The notes under the pieces were generated by a model that did no database searches, was not told the DNA's origin, and worked only from the letters and a program-made list of their open reading frames with translations. A DNA stretch of 64,000 nucleotides from Nocardiopsis sp. FR4 (GTDB taxonomy: Bacteria; Actinomycetota; Actinomycetes; Streptosporangiales; Streptosporangiaceae). Below are positions 45,227 to 52,725 of the stretch, piece after piece. How positions within the stretch are numbered: the first letter of the stretch is position 1; the number at the start of each line of letters is the position of its first letter. The stretch spans positions 16,581 through 80,580 of the forward strand of contig NZ_VWVV01000034.1 in the NCBI RefSeq assembly GCF_009830945.1, read 5' to 3'. Position numbers and translations under genes: made by a program.

Positions 45227-45556
45227 ATGACCGACTACCTCCAGGTGTCCACGGCGACCGAGACCCGCGAGCAAGCGGTCGAACTGGCGAAGACAGCAGT
45301 AGAGGCCAAGCTCGCAGCGGGCGCGCAGATCGTTGGGCCGGTGACCTCGGTGTTCTGGCACCTGGGCGAGTTCGGGACCGGCCAGGAGTGGCAGCTTCTC
45401 CTGAAAGCGCGCGCCGACCGGTACCCGCAGATTCAGGCACACCTGATTGAGCACCACCCGTGGACGAACCCGGAGGTCGTCGCAACCGCGATCGTGGAAG
45501 GCTCCCCGGACTACCTGCGGTGGATCGGGACCACCACGGCTCCCGACCACACCTAG
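45227..45556 (+). CDS. CutA-like divalent-cation tolerance protein
   Basis: 109 residues, covering the CutA1 fold: YLQVSTATETREQAVELAKT, AKLAAGAQIVGPVTSVFWHL, EWQLLLKARADRYPQIQAHL and EVVATAIVEGSPDYLRWI. CutA proteins are very stable trimers linked to metal tolerance or signalling, but their role is poorly defined. ATG 45227. Its 3' end overlaps the convergent XRE/TPR gene by 4 bp. The 240 bp upstream hold no gene; an unusual GTGTTAACACTTTTTT motif is at about 45019. Confidence 0.8.
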   Translation: MTDYLQVSTATETREQAVELAKTAVEAKLAAGAQIVGPVTSVFWHLGEFGTGQEWQLLLKARADRYPQIQAHLIEHHPWTNPEVVATAIVEGSPDYLRWIGTTTAPDHT

Positions 45557-46824
45557 ACGGTACGAGCCAGCTCCAGCACGTCGGCGACCTCGAGCAGGCT
45601 GCGGTGTTGGGCGAGTCGGTCGAGCACCGGGATGAGTCTCTGGCGTGGCCGCACGGACGCCACACCCGCTGAAAGGGTCAACACCCTGGTGGCGCTCGCC
45701 GCCGCCTGTTCGACCTCCCCTGCTGACATGTAGGCCGACGCCAGCCAGGTCGTGTACAGGGCCTTGTCACGGGCGTGCGCGTCATCGAATCCAGCGAGTG
45801 CCTGCTCCAGGACGGGAACGGCCCGCAACGGCCGGCCGAGCTCGGCCCAGCACCGCCCCGTCATGATCCCCAGCTCGGTGTGATCGACCCAGGCCGCCCA
45901 GTCCGGCTGCGGATCGTCCGCACGTTCGGCGAGCGCGCTCGCTGCGGCCTCCAAAGCACGTTCAGTTTGACCAGACTCCCCAGCGAGCGCGTGCGCCCAG
46001 GCACGCCGCTCATGCAGGAGGGCACGTGCACTGGGCGGCGCGTCGGATCCTGCGGTGTGGCAGGACTGGAGGGCGATGTGCACGGCCGCGTGAGGGTCGC
46101 GTTCCTGGTAGGCGAGAAAGGCCAGCGCGTTCGCGGCCAGAACAGGGTCGCCCGCTGTGGTCGCCGCGTGGTGGCTGTCCTCGTACAGGCCGCGCGCGTC
46201 GTCGTGGTGACCGGCGTCGAAGGCGGCCCACCCTGCCTGCTGCGCCTGCTCGGCCAGCACCGACAGCAGGTCGCGGCCAGTGCTCTCGGTGTAGGTGCCC
46301 TCCCGCAGCAGACGCTTGGTGGCCTGGTACTCCCCGAGGTATACGCGGCGGGTGTCGCCTCCGCCGAGGACATCGTCCAGGCGGCGAAGCCGGGCGGTGC
46401 GCTCACGTAGCTGATCGGGGAGGCGGCTGCCGAGCCGCTTCCCTGGTAGCTGGGGGACGGTGAGGGCAACGGCGAGTCCGGCACTCGCCGAAGCGGTGAG
46501 GAACTCTCGTCGGCGCACGTCGTCTCCGTCCGTGTTCTCCCACGAGCGCGGAGCCAGGCCGACCATGTGGCCGGGGATGCGTAGGGCGTCCGCGATGGCG
46601 GTGATCTTCTCGAACGAGGTGATTCTGCCCCGCCCCCGGGCGAGTAGACCCACCCGCTCCGGTTTGATCCCGCATGCCTGCGCGAGCTGGGCGTAGCTGA
46701 GCGGCACCTCGGTGTGCGCCAGACGGAACACGGCACCGAAGTCATGGCGGGCGAGAGCGGTCTTCACGTCCTGGCGAAGGAGAAAACCCGGGGGTAGAGC
46801 GGTCGGCGGTCGGTACGTGGTCAT
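45553..46824 (-). CDS. XRE-HTH / TPR regulator of the accessory cassette
   Basis: 423 residues. HTH at about 35-85 (VPLSYAQLAQACGIKPERVG, RITSFEKITAIADALRIPGH), then RRREFLTASASAGLAVALTV, a twin-arginine-like sequence in the middle of the protein, and a C-terminal TPR array (YEDSHHAATTAGDPVLAANA, ALYTTWLASAYMSAGEVEQA). It is divergent from the cassette beginning at 46979. The palindromic block between them (46871-46900) is the likely binding site. Same architecture as the regulator at 37571-38896, but not a close copy. Confidence 0.8.
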   Translation of the reverse strand: MTTYRPPTALPPGFLLRQDVKTALARHDFGAVFRLAHTEVPLSYAQLAQACGIKPERVGLLARGRGRITSFEKITAIADALRIPGHMVGLAPRSWENTDGDDVRRREFLTASASAGLAVALTVPQLPGKRLGSRLPDQLRERTARLRRLDDVLGGGDTRRVYLGEYQATKRLLREGTYTESTGRDLLSVLAEQAQQAGWAAFDAGHHDDARGLYEDSHHAATTAGDPVLAANALAFLAYQERDPHAAVHIALQSCHTAGSDAPPSARALLHERRAWAHALAGESGQTERALEAAASALAERADDPQPDWAAWVDHTELGIMTGRCWAELGRPLRAVPVLEQALAGFDDAHARDKALYTTWLASAYMSAGEVEQAAASATRVLTLSAGVASVRPRQRLIPVLDRLAQHRSLLEVADVLELARTV

Positions 46825-46860
46825 GGGGGTCCCTGGCGCACCTGCGAGTACGGATCGTGG

Positions 46861-46981
46861 CCACGACCCTACCCATGATGGGTATCCCCGTCAGGGGGAT
46901 GTGCGATTCTCTCGCGCTGCGCACAGTGGGAGGCAGCCCAGCGAGGGCACCGGCATCCACGTCACCCCAGGAGGGGACATG
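46861..46981. repeat. Duplicated promoter/operator block, copy A
   Basis: About 120 bp ending at the start codon of the 46979 gene, repeated at 50589-50708 in the same orientation with scattered mismatches. It contains two inverted repeats: ACCCATGATGGGT (46871-46883) and ATCCCC/GGGGAT (46884-46889/46895-46900). It ends in a conserved GTCACCCCAGGAGGGGACATG-type translation start. It most likely carries the operator of the divergent XRE/TPR regulator. Confidence 0.75.
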
Positions 46982-47716
46982 TCAGTCACGCTCGCCCCGT
47001 TTACCGTGCGGTTGCCCGACCACACGTTCAACCCCGGCTGGAACCGCATCCCCGGCCTGACCGTGGACGGTGACTCCCTGCACATCCACCCCCAGGACTA
47101 CTTCTTCCGCCTGGAGTCCACCGGCTGGCGGATCATCGACTGGGAGACCGTCGCCGCCCAGATGCTGCCCGCACAGGAGACCTCGGACGAGGCCCTGGAG
47201 CAGCAGGCCCTGCGGTTCATCGAGGACAACGCCCGCACCACCCACGACCCGGCCGAGGTGGTGGGCGTGGCCTGGCAGGTGTACAGCTACCTGTTCCGTG
47301 AGGAGCACCTGCCGACCCTGGACGTGGACGGCATCACCGCCGAGCACCTCAAGATCCTGGCGGAGATCTCCACCCTGACCGCGCTGAACAAGGTGGACCC
47401 GGACGGGCGCATCAGCATCGTCGGCCCGGCCTGGTTCTTCGGGGATACCGCCCGCGTCGTCTACGACCTGGACGAGACCACCGTCCAGAACCTGGACGAG
47501 GTCTTTCACGGCGGCCTGTTCAACGAGAACCGCCGCATCGAGTCCGTCAAGGCACACACCGCCCTGGGCGGTCGCCTCGTCCACGGCTGCCAGTCCGCTC
47601 CCTCGCAGAAGGGCGGAGTCGTCGCCCCCTACGGAACCCCCATGGACCGCTTCCGCGACGAACTGGCCGAGTTCCGCGACGCCTGGATCAGTGACGTGCG
47701 CGGCTTCGGCGCCTGA
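46979..47716 (+). CDS. Hypothetical protein, first gene of XRE/TPR-controlled cassette
   Basis: 245 residues, acidic, soluble, no signal peptide. Landmarks: VRLPDHTFNPGWNRIPGLTV, HIHPQDYFFRLESTGWRIID, VVGVAWQVYSYLFREEHLPT and SIVGPAWFFGDTARVVYDLD. I do not recognise a family or a catalytic motif. ATG 46979 has CAGGAGGGG just upstream. The gene opens a same-strand cassette with closely spaced genes. A hairpin at 47729 separates it from the phosphotransferase gene, so it may be expressed more strongly than the genes behind it. Confidence 0.7.
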   Translation: MSVTLAPFTVRLPDHTFNPGWNRIPGLTVDGDSLHIHPQDYFFRLESTGWRIIDWETVAAQMLPAQETSDEALEQQALRFIEDNARTTHDPAEVVGVAWQVYSYLFREEHLPTLDVDGITAEHLKILAEISTLTALNKVDPDGRISIVGPAWFFGDTARVVYDLDETTVQNLDEVFHGGLFNENRRIESVKAHTALGGRLVHGCQSAPSQKGGVVAPYGTPMDRFRDELAEFRDAWISDVRGFGA

Positions 47717-47728
47717 CCTTTCCCCTGC

Positions 47729-47753
47729 CGGGGCCCTCACACGGAGGGCCCCG
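47729..47753 (+). terminator. Intra-cassette hairpin
   Basis: CGGGGCCCTC (47729-47738) pairs with GAGGGCCCCG (47744-47753), 10 bp, loop 5 nt, just 23 nt before the next start codon. An attenuator or processing site is more likely than a full terminator. Confidence 0.45.
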
Positions 47754-47775
47754 TGCCCCTTCCCAGGAGGAAACC

Positions 47776-48687
47776 GTGGACCCACTCGAAATCGACCGGC
47801 TTCGCGAAGAGGTCACTGCCAAGACGGGCCTGGCTCCCGCTTCGGTGGAGGTACTGCACAGTTGGGCCCTGTCCCACGTGGAGCGCCTGACCCTGCCCGA
47901 CAACACCACGGTGGTCTTCAAGGCCGCGCGCGAACCCTTCACCCACGAGGACGACGCCCTGACCAGCGCCTGGCAGGCCGGAATGAACGTCCCCCGCCTG
48001 CTCACCTCTGCCCGGGGCGCGACCACCCTGGGCATGCTCATGCAGGACCTGGGCCGTTCCGTGCGGGACCCGGACGAGGAGGACGGAGCCGTCGCGGCGG
48101 TGCACCTGCACTCCGCCGCGGTGCCCGACTTCCTCGCCCCCGGCGACACCGCCTGGCTGGCCTCACTGCCCCACAGGGCCCTGCGCACCCTGGACGTACT
48201 CCAACAGCAGGGGCGGTGGGAGGGTGCTGGCGACATCGCCACGATGCTGCGCACGATCGCCCAGGCGGCACCCGCGCGCGCCGAGGGCACGATGCTGCGC
48301 CCCTACGGGTGGGTGCACTCGGAGTTTCACCCCACGAGCCTGCTCATCACCCGCGAGCGCGTGTACGTGTGCGACCTCGCCCGCGCCTTCCGCGGCCCCG
48401 GACTGCTGGATCTGGTCTCCTGGCACGGCACCATCACCCCCGCCGACCCCGGCCGTGCCCGCGCCTTCCTCGAACGCTACGTGCATGCGGGAGGACCGGC
48501 CGAGGCCCTGCACGACCGGGGCGGCCTGACCGCGCAGGAGTGGGCTCTGGGCTGGCACCGCGTGTGGATCGTGGAGTGGTACTTGTCCCAGGCCGCCCAG
48601 TGGATCGCCGACCCCGCCGACGACCCGACCTATGAGCGTGTGGTGCGCGCCCACACCGCCGAGGCGGTCCAGCTCCTGCACGTGTGA
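47776..48687 (+). CDS. Phosphotransferase (APH-like) with altered catalytic loop
   Basis: 303 residues with an aminoglycoside-phosphotransferase/choline-kinase-like fold: ATP-lysine strand TTVVFKAAREPF, MLMQDLGRSV hinge region, and the catalytic region GWVHSEFHPTSLLIT followed by YVCDLARAF. In active members the catalytic loop is HGDxHPxN. Here the catalytic Asp is Glu and the Mg-binding Asn is Ser, while the later Asp (DFG-equivalent) is kept. It may be a pseudokinase or use altered chemistry. GTG 47776 has CAGGAGGAAACC upstream. The second phosphotransferase at 51832 keeps the normal motif. Confidence 0.7.
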   Translation: MDPLEIDRLREEVTAKTGLAPASVEVLHSWALSHVERLTLPDNTTVVFKAAREPFTHEDDALTSAWQAGMNVPRLLTSARGATTLGMLMQDLGRSVRDPDEEDGAVAAVHLHSAAVPDFLAPGDTAWLASLPHRALRTLDVLQQQGRWEGAGDIATMLRTIAQAAPARAEGTMLRPYGWVHSEFHPTSLLITRERVYVCDLARAFRGPGLLDLVSWHGTITPADPGRARAFLERYVHAGGPAEALHDRGGLTAQEWALGWHRVWIVEWYLSQAAQWIADPADDPTYERVVRAHTAEAVQLLHV

Positions 48688-48705
48688 ACCCCGAAAGGGC
48701 CAGCG

Positions 48706-49332
48706 ATGGAGACGCGTCCCCCGTACTTGCTGTTGGACGTCGACGGCGTCCTCAACCCCTTCCCCGGCCCCAGCGGATCGCTCCCACCCGAGCACCGACC
48801 CCACCGGGTCACCTACAACGGCAACCCGAACGTGCCCGTGTGGCTCCACCCCGACCACGGCATCTGGCTCAACGCCCTGCACTCCATGAATCTGGTCCGG
48901 CCGGTGTGGGCCACGAGCTGGCTGGGCGAGGCCGACCGGCTCATCAGCCCCCGGCTCGGCCTGGGCACGCTCGGCCACATCGACCTCGGCACACCTGCCG
49001 ACGTCCTGACCCGACACCCCAACGGACACCTGTGGAAACGCGAACCCGTGGCCGCCTGGGCGGGGAACGAACCGCTGGTGTGGATCGACGACGACTTCGC
49101 CCAACCCGACCACGACTGGGCGAAGCAGCGCGCGGTGGACGGAGTGCCCACCCTGCTCATCCAACCCGACCCCTACCGGGGCCTCCAACGCGAGCACATC
49201 GACGCCGTGCGCATGTGGGCCATCGCCGTGATGCGCGACCTCCACACGAACAGGGAGCACGATGACCACACCCGCCCAGGTCCACCCGTCCCGACCGGTG
49301 CGCACACCCCAGGGAACGACCGTCCCCGTTGA
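48706..49332 (+). CDS. HAD-family protein (RNA-repair-like HAD)
   Basis: 208 residues. HAD motif I is LLLDVDGVLNPF (Asp nucleophile and second Asp), motif II region VWATSWLGEAD, and motif IV WIDDDFAQPDHDWA. The short form and lack of a large cap resemble the HAD domains of the Swiss Army Knife RNA-repair group, but the substrate cannot be told. ATG 48706, 18 nt after the phosphotransferase stop. Its last 71 bases overlap the next gene, an unusually long overlap; the tail after about residue 180 may be less conserved. Confidence 0.7.
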   Translation: METRPPYLLLDVDGVLNPFPGPSGSLPPEHRPHRVTYNGNPNVPVWLHPDHGIWLNALHSMNLVRPVWATSWLGEADRLISPRLGLGTLGHIDLGTPADVLTRHPNGHLWKREPVAAWAGNEPLVWIDDDFAQPDHDWAKQRAVDGVPTLLIQPDPYRGLQREHIDAVRMWAIAVMRDLHTNREHDDHTRPGPPVPTGAHTPGNDRPR

Positions 49333-49798
49333 CGAGGACCTCGTGGATCTGCTCCGACTCCTGTGGGAGTCGGGCGTGCGCACACGATCGAGCTGCCAGG
49401 ACTACGGAGCCTTGTTAGCGATGACAGCCCCCGGCCTGCCGGTGGGCGATCAGCGGTGGGTGGACTTCTACACCGGCCGCGTCTGGGTGGAGATGGACGC
49501 CGCACACGCCGAGGATCTGGCAGGTCGGCTCAGCCGGGACGGTGAACTGCGCCTGGCCATGTCGCAGTGGGGGATGGCGGAGTCGTGGGTGTGGACGCGG
49601 CCGATCCTGCCCGACCTGGTGGGAGGCCGGGGCCGCACCGCCGACAGCGCCCACGTGTTCTTTCCTCGACACCACCTCCAAAAGGTGCTGAACGTGCTTC
49701 AACGAGGGAAGGCACCGAACCCCGGGGCGCGTCCGGACGGAGCTGGGATAGTGGCAGCCAATCAACCCACTCCGAAAGGCTCCCATGCTGCTCTGTGA
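49262..49798 (+). CDS. Hypothetical protein of the cassette
   Basis: 178 residues. Landmarks: TVPVDEDLVDLLRLLWESGV, RTRSSCQDYGA, RWVDFYTGRVWVEMDAAHAE and RPILPDLVGGRGR. Soluble; no family recognised. The N-terminal VPVDEDL...CQDYG pattern occurs in other actinobacterial hypotheticals. It overlaps the HAD gene by 71 bp and the glycosylase gene by 14 bp. A scrap of a second copy of this gene survives at 50717-50812, so the family was duplicated here. Confidence 0.65.
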   Translation: MTTPAQVHPSRPVRTPQGTTVPVDEDLVDLLRLLWESGVRTRSSCQDYGALLAMTAPGLPVGDQRWVDFYTGRVWVEMDAAHAEDLAGRLSRDGELRLAMSQWGMAESWVWTRPILPDLVGGRGRTADSAHVFFPRHHLQKVLNVLQRGKAPNPGARPDGAGIVAANQPTPKGSHAAL

Positions 49799-50576
49799 CC
49801 ACCCCGGATGGAAGACAACCGCACACGGGCGTATCCGCACGGTGCGAACCGCCACGAGTGCCTGGCACGTCAACGCGGACCCGAGCCTTGCCATCACCCG
49901 TCACGGGGAGGGCACCGATCCGGCTCCCCACGTGGATGTGTACGACCCGAAGAGCCTGGGCGAGAACGTGCCCACCGTCCTTCGCGCAGTCCTCGACAGG
50001 CAAGGGCTGGTGCGGCGGTTGCGTAACCCGGACCTGTGGGACGCCTTGGCCACGGGCATCATTCGGCAGGTCATCCGCGCCGACCAGGCCCGCTTGATGT
50101 ACCACCGCTTCTGTGACGCCCACGGCACACCGACTCTCGCCGGCCCCCGGGCCTTCCCCCGGGCCGAAACCGTACTCGCCCTACACGAGGACGACTTCGC
50201 GACGCTGGGCATGGCGTTCAAGCGCCGTCCCCTGCTCGCCGCCGCGGAGGCGTTCCTCGCCCTGGGAACGAAATGGTCCGAACTGCCGCCCCAAGACTTG
50301 GTGGTCGAGGTCCAATCCGTTCCCCGCATCGGCCCGTGGACGGCGGGAGCCGCCGCCGCCGACATCACCGGCGACTTCTCCCTCTACCCCTACGGCGACA
50401 TGGCGGTGCGCAAGTACGCCACTCAGGCCGCCCCGGGCCTCGGCTGGCCCAACGACGAACCGACCTTCGCCCGCTGGTGGCGCTCCTTCGCCACCACATC
50501 CGCAGAACGCTCCACCCTGACCGTGCTCACCCTCGCCTTGGGAGGACCCCGTGGACAGGACCAACCCCTCTCATGA
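49785..50576 (+). CDS. HhH-GPD DNA glycosylase-like protein
   Basis: 263 residues. The C-terminal half has the helix-hairpin-helix and catalytic region of the AlkA/OGG superfamily: VQSVPRIGPWTAGAAAADIT followed by LYPYGDMAVRKYA, where the Asp in YGDMAVR is the expected catalytic residue. The upstream helices include LWDALATGIIRQVIRADQAR. It may repair damaged bases; the substrate is not predictable, and the N-terminal region (DHPGWKTTAHGRIRTVRTAT) is diverged. ATG 49785 overlaps the previous gene. Its presence with an HAD and a phosphotransferase hints at a nucleic-acid- or nucleoside-related cassette. Confidence 0.75.
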   Translation: MLLCDHPGWKTTAHGRIRTVRTATSAWHVNADPSLAITRHGEGTDPAPHVDVYDPKSLGENVPTVLRAVLDRQGLVRRLRNPDLWDALATGIIRQVIRADQARLMYHRFCDAHGTPTLAGPRAFPRAETVLALHEDDFATLGMAFKRRPLLAAAEAFLALGTKWSELPPQDLVVEVQSVPRIGPWTAGAAAADITGDFSLYPYGDMAVRKYATQAAPGLGWPNDEPTFARWWRSFATTSAERSTLTVLTLALGGPRGQDQPLS

Positions 50577-50588
50577 GCTGATCAGCGG

Positions 50589-50708
50589 CCACGACCCTAC
50601 CCATGACGGGTATCCCTGTCATGGGGATGTGGGATCTCCCGTGCTGCGCACAGTGGGAAGACAGCCCAGCGAGGACATCGGCATCCACGTCACCCCAGGA
50701 GAGGCGTG
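50589..50708. repeat. Duplicated promoter/operator block, copy B
   Basis: Direct repeat of 46861-46981: the same CCACGACCCTACCCATGA start, the same inverted repeats (first as ACCCATGACGGGT, second as ATCCC...GGGAT), the same CTGCGCACAGTGGGA and GGCATCCACGTCACCCCAGGAG end. Here it leads into a pseudogene scrap and, 235 nt on, the radical SAM gene. Confidence 0.75.
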
Positions 50709-50716
50709 TTAATTAT

Positions 50717-50812
50717 CGGCCGATTCTGCCCGACCTGGCAGGAGGCCGAGGCCGCAGCGCCCACCTGTTCTTCCCCTGAGAGCAACTGGCCCGGGTCGTC
50801 TACGTGCTCTGA
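50717..50812 (+). pseudogene. Remnant of a second copy of the 49262 gene
   Basis: The bases encode RPILPDLAGGRGRSAHLFFP, a stop, then EQLARVVYVL and another stop. Compare RPILPDLVGGRGRTADSAHV and the following FFP...LQKVLNVL in the protein at 49262-49798. Nine bases are missing and a TGA replaces a codon, so this is a decayed fragment of a duplicated gene immediately behind the second promoter block. Confidence 0.7.
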
Positions 50813-50942
50813 GAGGGCTTGAAGACCGGCGACGGCCACATTCAGCCAAACCAGTGACACCCCAACCACCCCGGGTTACTGTCCGTGGTGGGCTTCCGGG
50901 CCCGACGGCACAGGAAACCTCTTCCCCCGACAGAGGAGACAC

Positions 50943-51821
50943 GTGACTATCACCCCCGAACGGCCGATCACCGCCCCCGGCATGATCTGGCTCGACCTCA
51001 CCCGCGTCTGCCAGCTCGAATGCGCCCACTGCTACAACAACTCCGGGCCTGACGGCGACCACGGCACCATGACCCGCACCGACTGGCTGCGCACCATCGA
51101 CCAGGCCGCCGCGGCAGGAGTCCGTCACGTCCAGCTCATCGGCGGCGAGCCGACCCTGCACCCCGATGCCCTGGAGATCGCCGCCCACGCCTTGGCCGCC
51201 GGGATGAACGTGGAGGCGTACAGCAATCTCGTCCATGTCACGGATGCCTGGTGGGCCCTCCTCCAGCGCCCCGGCATGTCGCTCGCCACGTCGTACTACT
51301 CGGCCGACCCCGATCAGCACAACGCCATGACCGGCCGTCCGTCCTCCCACCGGCACACTCGTCGCAACCTCGTCAAAGCCCTGAACCTGGGCATCCCGAC
51401 GCGGGCGAGCATCATCACCAGCACCGGCAAGGGTGTGGAGGAGACCCGGGTCGAACTCCAAGCCCTCGGCGTCACCCGTATCGGCGTGGACCACGTCCGC
51501 CCCTACGGGCGCGGCGCGCAAGGCGAGGCCCCGGACTGCTCGGGCCTGTGCGGGGCCTGCGGAGACAACCGGGCCTCGGTCGCCCCGGACGGGTCGGTGT
51601 CCCCGTGCGTGTTCTCCACCTGGATGCGCACGGGAAACGTCCACACGGAAGGGCTGGCCGATATCCTGACCGGCCCCGGCATGACCCGAGCACGCAACGA
51701 GATCAGCGCCGGTCGCAAGGACGACGACGAGGACGACGGCCACATCTTCATCCCGTGCGGCCCCGACGATGACGGCTGCACACCCGGGGTACCGCCGTCC
51801 AAGTGCCCCCCTCGCAACTAG
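50943..51821 (+). CDS. Radical SAM / SPASM-like protein
   Basis: 292 residues. The 4Fe-4S cluster that cleaves SAM is held by CQLECAHC (CxxxCxxC, residues 23-30). VQLIGGEPTLHPDALEI is the GGEP motif. The C-terminal Cys set CSGLCGACGDNRASVAPDGS plus PCVF and two late Cys resembles a SPASM or twitch auxiliary-cluster region. SPASM proteins usually modify ribosomally made peptides or act as anaerobic maturases. No precursor peptide is evident, so substrate is unknown. GTG 50943. It probably forms a unit with the phosphotransferase behind it and is driven by promoter copy B. Confidence 0.85.
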   Translation: MTITPERPITAPGMIWLDLTRVCQLECAHCYNNSGPDGDHGTMTRTDWLRTIDQAAAAGVRHVQLIGGEPTLHPDALEIAAHALAAGMNVEAYSNLVHVTDAWWALLQRPGMSLATSYYSADPDQHNAMTGRPSSHRHTRRNLVKALNLGIPTRASIITSTGKGVEETRVELQALGVTRIGVDHVRPYGRGAQGEAPDCSGLCGACGDNRASVAPDGSVSPCVFSTWMRTGNVHTEGLADILTGPGMTRARNEISAGRKDDDEDDGHIFIPCGPDDDGCTPGVPPSKCPPRN

Positions 51822-51831
51822 CGGAAGACCG

Positions 51832-52608
51832 ATGCACGAGCAGCTCACCCACCTCATCACCCTGCACACCGGCCGCATCGACCACGTGGAGCCGACCGCA
51901 GGGCACAGCACCGCGACCACCGCCGTGGTCACCGGCGAACACGGCCGAGTTTTCGTCAAGGCCGTTCCCGACCGCCCCGGTGGCCTGCTGGAAGAGGTCG
52001 AACGCGAGAGCCTAATCAACCCCCACCTGGGCGGGTTGGCACCGGAGCTGCTGTGGCAGGCCAGGGGAAACGGGTGGTTTGCGCTCGGGTTCGAGGTCAT
52101 CGACGCCCGACCCACCGATTACGCCCCGGGGTCGGCGGACCTGTCGCGTGTGGCCGAGGCGATGGACAGGATCATCGGGCTGCCGCTGCCAGATGTGGCT
52201 CGCCCGTGGGTGGAGACGCGGTGGGACAGGGCCCTGACCGGTGACGAGATCGAAGCAGTCCGGGGTGACCACTTGACCCACGCTGACCTGCATCCGCACA
52301 ACGTCGTCATCGATCGGGCCGACCGGTTGTGGGTGATCGACTGGGCGTGGCCGACACGGGCCTCCGCGGTGGTGACGCCGTCGTGTCTGGCGGTGCAGTT
52401 GGTGTCGGCGGAGCAGGACCCGGCCGACGTGGAGAAGCTGCTGGCGAGGTCCGAGGTGTGGGGGCGGCTCGACCGGGAGGTGCTCGTGTTGTTCGCTCGT
52501 GCGCAGGTTCGCATGCACCGGCACTACACACGGTTGCGCCCAGGAGAGAAGTGGCTGGAGGCCATGCTCGACGCTGCGAAGGCGTGGTACCGGCAACTCC
52601 GGGGGTGA
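51832..52608 (+). CDS. Phosphotransferase (APH/choline-kinase-like)
   Basis: 258 residues. Kinase landmarks: TTAVVTGEHGRVFVKAV (ATP Lys), ERESLINPHLGGLAPELL, and an intact catalytic loop LTHADLHPHNVVID with the Asp and Asn in place, followed by WVIDWAWPTRASAV. It should be an active small-molecule kinase. It begins 11 nt after the radical SAM stop. A substrate modified by the radical SAM enzyme and then phosphorylated is one reading; an antibiotic-phosphorylating resistance protein is another. Confidence 0.8.
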   Translation: MHEQLTHLITLHTGRIDHVEPTAGHSTATTAVVTGEHGRVFVKAVPDRPGGLLEEVERESLINPHLGGLAPELLWQARGNGWFALGFEVIDARPTDYAPGSADLSRVAEAMDRIIGLPLPDVARPWVETRWDRALTGDEIEAVRGDHLTHADLHPHNVVIDRADRLWVIDWAWPTRASAVVTPSCLAVQLVSAEQDPADVEKLLARSEVWGRLDREVLVLFARAQVRMHRHYTRLRPGEKWLEAMLDAAKAWYRQLRG

Positions 52609-52669
52609 TGAGGTCTTTGGTCCTAGTGATATGTCTTGCCCCGGGGTAGCCTGATCCCGCTGAACACGA

Positions 52670-52704
52670 ATCGACCCCCGCCTCCTTCGCTGGCGGGGGT
52701 CGAT
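52670..52704. terminator. Bidirectional terminator
   Basis: A perfect 13-bp stem: ATCGACCCCCGCC (52670-52682) with GGCGGGGGTCGAT (52692-52704), between the convergent phosphotransferase and DUF397 genes. Confidence 0.7.
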
Positions 52705-52725
52705 CACGTCTTGGTGACGTGCCTT

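Noticed and set aside
50943..52608. A typical radical-SAM RiPP cluster
   Set aside because: No precursor-like short gene, no peptide-recognition domain and no dedicated exporter found nearby; kept as uncharacterised.
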